In this document: positions 10,571 to 18,288 of the stretch, piece after piece | Position numbering within the stretch: position 1 is the stretch's first letter | Layout of the letters: every line of letters begins with the position of its first letter | DNA from: Fimbriimonadaceae bacterium | GTDB taxonomy: Bacteria; Armatimonadota; Fimbriimonadia; Fimbriimonadales; Fimbriimonadaceae | Assembly (NCBI GenBank): GCA_019694835.1 | Contig: JAIBBE010000087.1 | Location: forward strand, 1-24,303 | DNA: 24,303 bases | Direction of reading: 5' to 3' | Notes under the pieces: generated by a model | The model's database searches: none | Told to the model about the DNA's origin: nothing | The model's input: the letters and a program-made list of their open reading frames with translations, nothing else | Made by a program: the position numbers and the translations under genes

Positions 10571-12661
10571 CTAGTCAATTGAACCGACCTGCAGTCCATT
10601 TAGGGCGGCGGCCACCCGCTCCTGGAGCAATGCTCGACTCGCGAAGCCGTCTTCAATTTCTTTTCGTAGCCGCGCTATCTTCTGGCCGATTAGTTCGTCG
10701 TCGTCAATATCAACTGTGGCGCTGCCGACGTACCGACCGGGGGTCAATACATAACGTTGCTCGCGAACCGTATCTATCTTTACAGCGGCGCAAAAGCCCA
10801 AAATATCTTGGTATCGAGCCTCCGGAGACTTTCCTCTCCAAGCTTTGTAGGCGCCGGCGATTCGATCAATCTCATCCGACGAAAGCTCGCGATTGGTCTT
10901 CGAAACCATATGCCCTAACTCCCGTGCATCGATGAACAGGAGCTCCCCGTGACGTTCGCGACGCGGTGTTAGAGACTTTCTGGCGCGGCTTGGTCTATCG
11001 GATTTGTCGCGCGTCAAGAACCACAGACAAACTTCAATCTGCGTTGTGTAGAACAGCTGTTTGGGGAGTGAAACGATGCACTCCACAAGATCAGCCTCTA
11101 CGAGCTTTTTTCGAATTTCGTCCTGACCAGACTGCTCTGCCGTTAGCGATCCATTCGCCATTACCGTCACCATTGTTCCTACCGGCGAAAGATGGGCGAG
11201 CATATGCTGAATCCAGGCAAAGTTCGCGTTGCTCGACGGTGGGATGCCGTACTGCCAGCGCGGGTCGTCGCGCAGGCGTTCTCCTCCCCACTCGCTGACG
11301 TTGAATGGGGGGTTCGTCAGGATGAAATCGGCACGAAGGTCCGGATGAAGATCGTGAGTAAATGCGTCAGCCCACTCCGGGCCGAGATTGGCTTCGATAC
11401 CGCGTAAGGCAAGATTCATTTTTGCTAATCGCCAGGTGGTTGGATTCTGTTCCTGGCCAAAGACCGCTATGTCCTCGCGACGTCCACCGTGGGCCTCTAC
11501 GAATTCCTCGGCCTGGACAAACATGCCACCAGACCCGCATGCGGGGTCGAATACGCGCCCATCGAATGGTTCGAGCATGTCGACCATCAATCGCACCACC
11601 GAGCGTGGCGTATAAAACTCCCCGCCAAGCTTGCCTTCAGCGGTAGCAAACTTCGCCAAGAAGTACTCGTAGACGCGGCCCAAGATATCGAGGCCCCCCT
11701 GAGCCTCGACCGCCAAGTCTTTTCGCGAGAAGGTATCGATTAAGCCGCCGAGCATGATTGGGGTCAACTCTCGACGCGCATAATTCTTGGGGAGAACACC
11801 ACGCAAAGCCGAGTTTTCCTTCTCGATCGCGTCCATCGCCGCGTCGATGCGCACGCCTATGTCGGCCTGTTTTGCGGCCTTGCGTAGGTCTTCCCAGCGG
11901 TGGCCCTCCGGTACCCAGAACACACCTTCGGAGGCGTACTCATCACGGTCTTCCAGCACCGACTGCTTGGCTTCATCTGTTGGCATGAAGTAGTCGCTAC
12001 CGGGTTCATCGACTAGTCGCTGCAACTCTTCCCGGCGCTTGGCAAAGACATCCGATATATATTTCAGAAAGATCAGGCCAAGTACGACGTGCTTGTACTC
12101 CGCGGCGTCTACGCGGCTGCGTAGCCTGTCGGCAGCCTCCCACAGGAATACTTCAAGCGCCTTTTCTTCCTCTGGTTTCTTTTGCGTGGTCGAAGCATTG
12201 GTCGATTTCGAGTCTGCCTCAACGTGCATCTTTTTCGTCCTTCTTGTGGGCACGGATACGTGCGGCTTGGCCGCGGACTTTAGGCTGCTGGCCACTGCTG
12301 CCACCGAGTCCACTTCACCGGCCGCAATCAGTTGACCCCACACGACTGTCCTCAAGTTTTTTGAATTTCGGAGGCCTCTGAGGTACGCCAGCTGCGCTCG
12401 GCGCCCCTTGATTGCGTCTTTCTCGCCCCTTGCTTCTGCGAGCGCCCGTACTACTTCGCTAAGGGCGCTGTTGTTCTTGGCGAGCCAAGACTCCAGAAGG
12501 ATCGGCCACGCATCGCGGATGAACTCCACGTCTGGCCGCGCACCGTATGCACTTCTCAGTGCCTCCGAGCAATCTGCATCACTAATGCCCAGAAGCTGGC
12601 TGCACAAGTCATCCAGCAGTGACGGCGGGAGGTTGGACCATTTGAACTTGTAATTCGGCAC
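10571..12661 (-). CDS. hsdM: Type I restriction-modification DNA methyltransferase (HsdM) with N-terminal extension
   Basis: HsdM is the N6-adenine methyltransferase of the type I complex and protects host sites using S-adenosylmethionine. The usual HsdM begins near residue 169 (LEVFLWEAADRLRSRVD). GGEFYTPRSVV follows (from about 347), then motif I DPACGSGGM (372-380) and motif IV NPPF (450-453). All are intact. The first 168 or so residues are not part of ordinary HsdM. They comprise a helical stretch (YKFKWSNLPPSLLDDL onward) followed by a basic, Ser/Thr/Lys-rich linker. The open frame reaches ATG 12706. I choose GTG 12661 because a strong AAGGGGG ribosome site lies six bases upstream; this gives 696 residues. 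Either start keeps the extension. hsdM is the first gene of hsdM-hsdS-hsdR. Confidence 0.94.
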   Translation of the reverse strand: MPNYKFKWSNLPPSLLDDLCSQLLGISDADCSEALRSAYGARPDVEFIRDAWPILLESWLAKNNSALSEVVRALAEARGEKDAIKGRRAQLAYLRGLRNSKNLRTVVWGQLIAAGEVDSVAAVASSLKSAAKPHVSVPTRRTKKMHVEADSKSTNASTTQKKPEEEKALEVFLWEAADRLRSRVDAAEYKHVVLGLIFLKYISDVFAKRREELQRLVDEPGSDYFMPTDEAKQSVLEDRDEYASEGVFWVPEGHRWEDLRKAAKQADIGVRIDAAMDAIEKENSALRGVLPKNYARRELTPIMLGGLIDTFSRKDLAVEAQGGLDILGRVYEYFLAKFATAEGKLGGEFYTPRSVVRLMVDMLEPFDGRVFDPACGSGGMFVQAEEFVEAHGGRREDIAVFGQEQNPTTWRLAKMNLALRGIEANLGPEWADAFTHDLHPDLRADFILTNPPFNVSEWGGERLRDDPRWQYGIPPSSNANFAWIQHMLAHLSPVGTMVTVMANGSLTAEQSGQDEIRKKLVEADLVECIVSLPKQLFYTTQIEVCLWFLTRDKSDRPSRARKSLTPRRERHGELLFIDARELGHMVSKTNRELSSDEIDRIAGAYKAWRGKSPEARYQDILGFCAAVKIDTVREQRYVLTPGRYVGSATVDIDDDELIGQKIARLRKEIEDGFASRALLQERVAAALNGLQVGSID

Positions 12662-12667
12662 TGCGAT

Positions 12668-12674
12668 CCCCCTT
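12668..12674 (-). promoter_or_regulatory. Ribosome binding site of hsdM
   Basis: On the minus strand the sequence reads AAGGGGG, six bases before the GTG at 12661. It is the best Shine-Dalgarno match near this gene and decides the start in favour of 12661 over the ATG at 12706. Confidence 0.7.
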
Positions 12675-13059
12675 CGCGACGCGGCCGCCTCATTCTGGCG
12701 ATCCACCGACAGTGGACGGCCAATCGTCTTCCGAGCCTAGGTCCTCGTCCTAACTGAGGAGGGCCGTACATCCAAGCGGGCTGGGCCCAGGCTGTTGCTG
12801 CGTCACTTCGGGATCCCCTTCATTCCCCAAACATGCGTGGTGGCATTCATACCATCAATGATCAGACAGCAGTCGGCGAACCTGCTCGATTTTGCGCTGA
12901 GTGAGTACGTTGAGCCTGCTCGGCTTCCGCTATTAGCCTCAGCGCGGCCTTATGAATCGTCCGTACCGAACCGGCTCCGACCGATGGGCTCCAATGCTTG
13001 CTGATAGCTGGGAGAGCTTCACCGCGTCCAACAACCGATCAGCGTAATTTGCTGCCAAT
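12675..13059. other. Intergenic region between the xre repressor and hsdM
   Basis: About 385 bases without a convincing gene. It must contain the hsdM promoter unless hsdM is transcribed from xre. I see a perfect palindrome CTGGGCCCAG (12781-12790) and a small hairpin, TCCTC (12742-12746) against GAGGA (12756-12760), but features this short are expected by chance in GC-rich DNA. I looked here for a left transposon end with TGTCG or TTCTCA repeats and found no cluster. Confidence 0.5.
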
Positions 13060-13350
13060 TCAATCGGCGGGACGAACGCGCGGTTTGTTGAAGAGGACCC
13101 CAGGCTCGACTTCGAGGGCTTCGGCGATGTCGACCAGGCGCTCGTACAAGATCCCACGTTTCCCGTGCTCGACGTCGATCAGAACATTCCTGGTAACTCC
13201 CGACCGCAAGGCCAGCGTCTCCTGCGTCATGCCCTTGGCCAGCCGAAGAGTGCGGATGTTGCTCCCGACAACGGCTCTGGCTTGCTGCCATTTCGCGACA
13301 CGCTCAGGGCTGTTCTGGCTGGGGCGTGTCGGCACGCCACCAGTAATCAC
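13060..13350 (-). CDS. XRE-family (Cro/cI-like) transcriptional regulator
   Basis: This is a 96-residue DNA-binding protein with a Cro/cI-type helix-turn-helix at about residues 32-87. Its motifs are IRTLRLAKGMTQETLA, then SGVTRNVLIDVEHGKRG and LVDIAEALEVEPGVLF. The open frame extends to 13767, but that upstream part is an antisense shadow of tniQ. The GTG at 13350 has an AGG five bases upstream; a second GTG lies 15 bases further in. The gene is divergent from tniQ at 13491 and in line with hsdM downstream. It could therefore repress the tniQ promoter, or act as a controller (C-protein-like) of the restriction operon, or both. Position alone does not decide. The short N-terminal arm before the HTH has no recognisable domain. 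Confidence 0.8.
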   Translation of the reverse strand: MITGGVPTRPSQNSPERVAKWQQARAVVGSNIRTLRLAKGMTQETLALRSGVTRNVLIDVEHGKRGILYERLVDIAEALEVEPGVLFNKPRVRPAD

Positions 13351-13490
13351 TCTGACCTGCGGCAGTGTCTGCCCTACTAGTAGTACATTCACAGCGTGGC
13401 GGGCCAGCAGGCGGACGATTTGCTGCGGTCGGAGTCCGACTCGAGGCGCCGTAGGTTCGACAGAACGTCCACCGCGTCTGCGGGCTGACG
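13351..13490. promoter_or_regulatory. Divergent promoter region between xre and tniQ, with candidate operator palindrome
   Basis: These 140 bases must drive both xre (leftward) and tniQ (rightward). A perfect palindrome, CTACTAGTAG, lies at 13374-13383, 24 bases before the xre start, where an autoregulatory XRE protein would be expected to bind. A 10-bp palindrome has a chance of roughly one in seven in a stretch this long, so the operator call is tentative. I could not assign clear -35/-10 boxes. Confidence 0.4.
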
Positions 13491-15611
13491 GTGCCACTGC
13501 GGACGCTCCCGATTCGCATTCGGCCACTACCGGGCGAATCGCTGGACTCGTGGTTGGAGACCATTGCGGAGCGCATGGACACCACTTGGGGCGATCTGGT
13601 GGACGGCATCGGCCTGGCGTCGCGCCACGAACAGCGCCGGCGTGATTACGTGGCAGCCGCTCTCCGCGGCTTGAGCGTCGCGCAGTTCGTGGCCGTGACC
13701 CACTCCACGGGAGTCGATGCCGAAGTCTTGCAGTCCATGACCTTCTCCGCTTTGTTGGGCCAAGCACCGCCTAGTGCTGGAGCAAGGTCGGCACCTCAGA
13801 ATTCATTGCTGTGGCTCCGGGGGTTCCGCTCCAGGTATTGCGCCCCGTGCCTTGGGGAAAGTGGTGGACGTTGGTTGTTGTGGTGGAGGCTGCGCTGGGC
13901 GTTCGCGTGCGAACGGCATCGTTGCCTGCTTCAGGATCTGTGTCCGGACTGCCAGCGGGCGCAGCGCACTGAACCCGCTCCGAGCGGCCTCGTACCAAGA
14001 CCGGGTCGGTGCACGCGGAGGATGCCCAACGCGAATGGTCGCAGTGCCGCAAGGTGCCGCGGCGAGCTGGGCAGCGCGGACAGCCTTGTCTTGGACTACG
14101 CGCATCCTGCCCTTCGGGCTCAGGCGGCGATACGTCACGCGCTGGAAACCGGTACCGCTGCTTTTGGTGTTTATGGGCAGTCGCCGGTCACCCTGGCGGA
14201 ACTGATTGCGGACTTCGCGGCGATCGGTGGCCGGGTTCTGGCGTACGCATCGCCGACGGAATTGAGTGCCTTGCTTCCTGCGGACATCGTCGGCAATTAC
14301 GTAGAGGGTTTAGAGGTGCCCGCGGACGAAAAGTCGGCCCGAGTCACAGCCGAGTCGCCGGTGTCGGCGACTGCACTTGCCGCGGCGGCCGCGTGGTCCA
14401 CGCTGGCGCCACCCACTACCCGGGGTGCCGCCGAGCGGCTGCGCTGGCTAATCGAGTCGAACCGCAAGCGTGGTTTCGCGGTTAGAGCAAGCAGCGTCGG
14501 GTGGGGGCGCGGCGTGAGTGCGGTTGTCCGCGGCGTTCAGCTAGCGGCATTGGAACCATTCCTGGTACCCAGCGATCAATTGCGTTATCGCATCGCCGAC
14601 GACGTTCCAACAGCGCCTTTCGATAATCCACTAGTGAATCGGTTACCAGCATTGGCCTGGATGCGTTGGAGTTTGCCACTCCGTTGCGCCGGCGTCGGGT
14701 ATTCAGAGTTGCGTGCGGCCTTGTCCGCGGCGATCGCTCTTGTCGGCACACGTGCTCACCTCACTGACATCACCGCCGACCTCGGCGCGACAACAACCGT
14801 CAGAGGCGTGCTGCGGGTTCTCCAACGCTTACATTCATCATCTCGTTGGCCCGAAACACGAAGCACACTCAATGCTTACGCGAACTATCTCTGCAAAAAT
14901 CCGCCGCCGATCGACTACCGGCGACGGCGGTCGCTCTCCTGCAGCAGTCTGCTTCCGGACAAGAAGTGGGCGGACCTTTGCCTCCGTCTCGGTATCGATG
15001 CCGGTCGCGGTCCGCGGTTGAGATTAGTGCGATCTTGGCTATTCGAGCGCCTGACCACACTCCCCGCCGACAGATCGCCTTGGTCGACTGACTCTGCTGC
15101 ATTCCGCAGTTCGCTCTCCGCAATGGCACTCTGGATGACAGCCGAGTTGGTGGAATCCCTCGATCAACATGCGCTGGAGTTCCTGCAGGATAGGGGTATT
15201 CACGGAGAGCCAGTGGTGTGGCGACCGCCGACCGACGCAGCTGCACAGGGCGGGCTCCCCGGATTGGAGGTCGAATCGCTACATCGCTGGATTGGAGCCC
15301 AGAAGCCGCGGAGTTTCGCGAAACTCTCCGAGCAATTTGGATTCGATGCGGATGTCGCTCGTGCCGTCCTGGACGAAAGGCCCGTCGCGTCGCATTGGTT
15401 CGGTCCAGCGACGGAATCCATATCGACGGCAGCGGGGGCACGGGTGCCAACTCGTCGACAGTTCGAAATCCTCTACACCGAGCGTCGGTGGGGACTAGCA
15501 CGGATTGCCTCACACACCGGCCTGAGCCGACGCTCCGTTACAGAACTCGCCTACCTTCATGGGATTTCAATTCGACCCCCTGGTAGGCCAACCCGCCTTA
15601 AAGAGAACTGA
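13491..15611 (+). CDS. tniQ: TniQ/TnsD-family target-selection protein, 706 aa (TniQ-1)
   Basis: TniQ/TnsD proteins bind the target DNA and recruit the TnsC ATPase, so they decide where the transposon lands. The N-terminus (LPIRIRPLPGESLDSWLE) is the TniQ signature. Zinc-binding residues follow: C117/C120, C140/H143, C151/C154 and probably C174/C189, around the conserved ESGGRW. The remaining 500 residues align along their length with the second TniQ at 15697-18288. The C-terminus (about 664-695) is a helix-turn-helix (LARIASHTGLSRRSVTELA). At 706 residues it is longer than Tn7 TnsD. The GTG start has no Shine-Dalgarno sequence, but the aligned N-termini of both TniQ proteins support it. It is the only transposition gene on the plus strand; it diverges from xre and converges on the operon tniQ. 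Confidence 0.88.
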   Translation: MPLRTLPIRIRPLPGESLDSWLETIAERMDTTWGDLVDGIGLASRHEQRRRDYVAAALRGLSVAQFVAVTHSTGVDAEVLQSMTFSALLGQAPPSAGARSAPQNSLLWLRGFRSRYCAPCLGESGGRWLLWWRLRWAFACERHRCLLQDLCPDCQRAQRTEPAPSGLVPRPGRCTRRMPNANGRSAARCRGELGSADSLVLDYAHPALRAQAAIRHALETGTAAFGVYGQSPVTLAELIADFAAIGGRVLAYASPTELSALLPADIVGNYVEGLEVPADEKSARVTAESPVSATALAAAAAWSTLAPPTTRGAAERLRWLIESNRKRGFAVRASSVGWGRGVSAVVRGVQLAALEPFLVPSDQLRYRIADDVPTAPFDNPLVNRLPALAWMRWSLPLRCAGVGYSELRAALSAAIALVGTRAHLTDITADLGATTTVRGVLRVLQRLHSSSRWPETRSTLNAYANYLCKNPPPIDYRRRRSLSCSSLLPDKKWADLCLRLGIDAGRGPRLRLVRSWLFERLTTLPADRSPWSTDSAAFRSSLSAMALWMTAELVESLDQHALEFLQDRGIHGEPVVWRPPTDAAAQGGLPGLEVESLHRWIGAQKPRSFAKLSEQFGFDADVARAVLDERPVASHWFGPATESISTAAGARVPTRRQFEILYTERRWGLARIASHTGLSRRSVTELAYLHGISIRPPGRPTRLKEN

Positions 15612-15663
15612 TCGATTTTCATCGTGCGTCCTTCAACGTCGCAATTCAACTTCGTGACACTAC

Positions 15664-15678
15664 GGGCGCGTGGTGCCC
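15664..15678. terminator. Small hairpin between convergent tniQ genes, possible bidirectional terminator
   Basis: GGGCGC-GTG-GTGCCC can form a six-pair stem (one G:T pair) in the 85-base gap between the two converging tniQ genes. No T-tract follows on either strand, so it is not a classical intrinsic terminator. Position is the main argument. Confidence 0.25.
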
Positions 15679-15696
15679 TCCAAGTTAAGCGGAGAT

Positions 15697-18288
15697 TCAG
15701 TTGCCGTTCCCAGAATTCTCGTATGCGCGTACTGCTCGGAGTACCTTCTCGCCATCAGGTGTGAGCCGCATCGGTTGGCTGCCCTTCGCCCGAATCAGAA
15801 GCTTCATTGCGAGATCGGCTTCGAGTTGGGCAATCTGCTTGGTCAGGACATCCTGGCGAAGGTGAAGTTTGCCTGCGGCGTCCGTAAGCGAGGGATAGTC
15901 GGCAACTGCGACGAAGCGCTGCAGCCTCCTCCACCCACCGATGGCGGCAAGGGCCGGCCGGAGGATTCGCGGTGCAGCAGATGCTGCTGCGCGAGCGGCT
16001 AGAACGGCCTTGCGCTGGTCGATGCCATGTCCGCGTCTTGGGATGTCATGTTTCTTGGCCCAGTCCATCAACGTCGACGGATTCATGCCGATGCCTTCGG
16101 CAATGTCGGCGATCGTGCGGAACTTGTTGACGTACTCGTCGTACAGCCAGTCGCGTTCGACGACTTGCCTGGCCGCGGGAATCGGCGGGCGGAGTTTGAG
16201 TCCATATTCCGACGCGATCTTCCTAAGGGTGTGCTTGCAGACTCCTGCCGAGGCTGCGATTTCCCGCAGTGACATGCCCTCTTCGTGGTAGAGGTCCTTG
16301 AATCGGTCGGGTGAAAGATTCGCCTTGGCAAGGCAATACGCGCCGAGCTGCGAGGGCCGCTCTTCGACGCCGTCAAGCCAGGCTGATGCTGGAGCCGGGT
16401 TCATCGCGAGCAGGTACCGCGCTGTCTCGATATCAATCCCAAGGAGCGCGGCCCCGTCGCTGAGTCGGACGGTGTTGTCTTTGGCCATCTCGTGCAGCGT
16501 TGCGGGATCGAAAGCGTCTGAATCTGCACCAGGTAGATCGAGTCCGCTCATCAGGTGCGTCGGTGGATGCCAGGTTGTTGGCTCATCTCGGATTCCCTGC
16601 CGCGCCAGGAATTCCAGCGAGTGGTCCTCTAGGGCCCGCAGAACATCAACAGTCAGATGGCGGGGGAAGTCAGCAACTCTTGAGCGGAATGCGCCGTCGT
16701 TCAGAGCGAATGGTGCACGTTCCGCTGGCAGGCCACTGAGCCTCTCGAAGAGAAAGCAGCGAACCACCCTTGCCCTGCTTGTCCGAGCACCGAAGACGCC
16801 AGCATTGCGGCAAATTCGGGCCCACGTTTCGTCGGGCAATAGCTTTGTGTAGTCGAGTTGCCGACGGCGGCCGTAGTCGATCGGCACGTTGTTGTTGGCT
16901 ATGTAACTTGCCGCGTTTGTCAGAGCTGTTCGTATTCCTGGCCACCTCCGGCTCTTTCGCAGAAGTCGAAGCGCACGTAGCACTGTGGCTTCTGCGAGCG
17001 GACTTGCAACCGCGCGCACTGCGTAGTCCACGGAGACGCGTGAATCCACAAGAAGGACGGCCGGCGACAGCGCTTGACGCATCAGCCAAGGTTGGTGATC
17101 CGGTATCACCAAACGAATCGACCACGCTTGCCAGAACATCGTTGGGACTCGTAACGCAAGCGCGTCGGTTGCATCCTGCGTTAAGCGCGGATGCCCTGGG
17201 GTTACTGATCCGAGCCGGTTTCGCAGTTGTTCGGGCGCATTGAGAACGTGGCTCTGGGCGGTGAGTTGGATTGCCCTCAGCACGTCCGACGGCGCTCGCT
17301 TCAATCCGGAACCCCAGAGTCGCAGTTTGAGTCCCGACTTCCTCTCCGAGGGGATGAGCCACCGCAAGCTATCTGCCGCTGCTGCGATGTCCGGTCTGTT
17401 CAACACGTGCATCGCCGCGACTACGCCAACCGCAGCCACGACGGCGCTGGCATCTTGTTTGTGATAGCGCAGGTCCCCACCATTCGCGTAGAGAGCGAGA
17501 AGGTCCTGCGGGATGATGGATGCCAGCTCCTCAGCTTTGGATCTATTGAGGGCCCTACGGGCGACCGCGTAGACATCCATGAGAATGCTGATCGGCGGCT
17601 CCGGCTGCGATCTGTACACACCGAATGTGAAGCCGTCGGATTCGATGATTTCACTGACTATTCGCTGTGCATCAAGGGCCGGATGGCCAGCTGCTAGCAA
17701 CGGAACTTCCGCACCCGTGAGGTCTGTGAGGCACAACGAAGCCGAGTCCAGCGACGCCTTCGAGGCGCGGTGCGAACAGCGATTCAGGTTCGGGATCGTC
17801 GAATCTAGATGCCGTCGATTACGCGGTACTGATCCACAGTGGGGGCAACTGTCGGCAAGAAGACAGAGGTGTTTGGTGCAGGCGAATGTCCAGCCGAGCC
17901 GCCAAGCTAAAGGCCATCGTCCACCGCTCTCTTCCAGACACGTCGGACAAAATCGTGAACCACTCATACGCCACCAAGCTGGAACGCGGCTGGGTCTTCC
18001 CGACTCGCTGTCAACGGGTATGGCAATCCCCCAGTATTGCGAGACTGTCGCCGCGAGCAGTCGGTGTCTAGCGACGCCGGTTGCATCACTCAGCGCATCC
18101 AACTGCAACTCCGTCAAGCAGTTCACCCATTGACGCGTGCTCTGCTCGTTGGGGGCGCGCAGGCCAACGGCATCTAAAAGGTCGCCGAAGGCAACGCTGC
18201 TGCGAGCGGCAAGTGCCTCAAGCCACGAATCGATCGCCTCGCCGGGGAGAAGATCGGCTCGAATCGGAAGAGAACGCGTTCCGCTCAT
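15697..18288 (-). CDS. tniQ: TniQ/TnsD-family target-selection protein with C-terminal LysR-type winged helix, 863 aa (TniQ-2)
   Basis: This is the fourth gene of the tns operon and the second target selector. The TniQ N-terminus (LPIRADLLPGEAIDSWLE) leads to zinc ligands C114/C117, C137/H140, C148/C151 and probably C171/C186. A long region related to TniQ-1 follows. A helix-turn-helix near 666-697 (LREIAASAGVCKHTLRKIA) corresponds to the end of TniQ-1. Beyond it come about 160 extra residues: a second helix-turn-helix (about 708-752, IADIAEGIGMNPSTLMDWA) and a LysR-type winged helix (about 784-855). The latter has RLQRFVAVAD, SLTDAAGKLHLRQDVL, KQIAQLEADLAMKLLIR and MRLTPDGEKVLRAVR. The LysR effector-binding domain is absent. 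The ATG shares one base with the tnsC stop (TAATG) and has no ribosome site of its own, so translation is probably coupled. Confidence 0.9.
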   Translation of the reverse strand: MSGTRSLPIRADLLPGEAIDSWLEALAARSSVAFGDLLDAVGLRAPNEQSTRQWVNCLTELQLDALSDATGVARHRLLAATVSQYWGIAIPVDSESGRPSRVPAWWRMSGSRFCPTCLEESGGRWPLAWRLGWTFACTKHLCLLADSCPHCGSVPRNRRHLDSTIPNLNRCSHRASKASLDSASLCLTDLTGAEVPLLAAGHPALDAQRIVSEIIESDGFTFGVYRSQPEPPISILMDVYAVARRALNRSKAEELASIIPQDLLALYANGGDLRYHKQDASAVVAAVGVVAAMHVLNRPDIAAAADSLRWLIPSERKSGLKLRLWGSGLKRAPSDVLRAIQLTAQSHVLNAPEQLRNRLGSVTPGHPRLTQDATDALALRVPTMFWQAWSIRLVIPDHQPWLMRQALSPAVLLVDSRVSVDYAVRAVASPLAEATVLRALRLLRKSRRWPGIRTALTNAASYIANNNVPIDYGRRRQLDYTKLLPDETWARICRNAGVFGARTSRARVVRCFLFERLSGLPAERAPFALNDGAFRSRVADFPRHLTVDVLRALEDHSLEFLARQGIRDEPTTWHPPTHLMSGLDLPGADSDAFDPATLHEMAKDNTVRLSDGAALLGIDIETARYLLAMNPAPASAWLDGVEERPSQLGAYCLAKANLSPDRFKDLYHEEGMSLREIAASAGVCKHTLRKIASEYGLKLRPPIPAARQVVERDWLYDEYVNKFRTIADIAEGIGMNPSTLMDWAKKHDIPRRGHGIDQRKAVLAARAAASAAPRILRPALAAIGGWRRLQRFVAVADYPSLTDAAGKLHLRQDVLTKQIAQLEADLAMKLLIRAKGSQPMRLTPDGEKVLRAVRAYENSGNGN

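Noticed and set aside
12781..12790. Perfect palindrome CTGGGCCCAG upstream of hsdM as an operator.
   Set aside because: About two dozen 10-bp palindromes are expected by chance in this window, and this one has no extra symmetry or promoter beside it.
13351..13767. The xre open frame extends 139 codons upstream of the preferred start.
   Set aside because: That part lies antisense to the conserved N-terminus of tniQ, is Arg/Pro-rich and low in complexity, and the XRE fold is complete without it.
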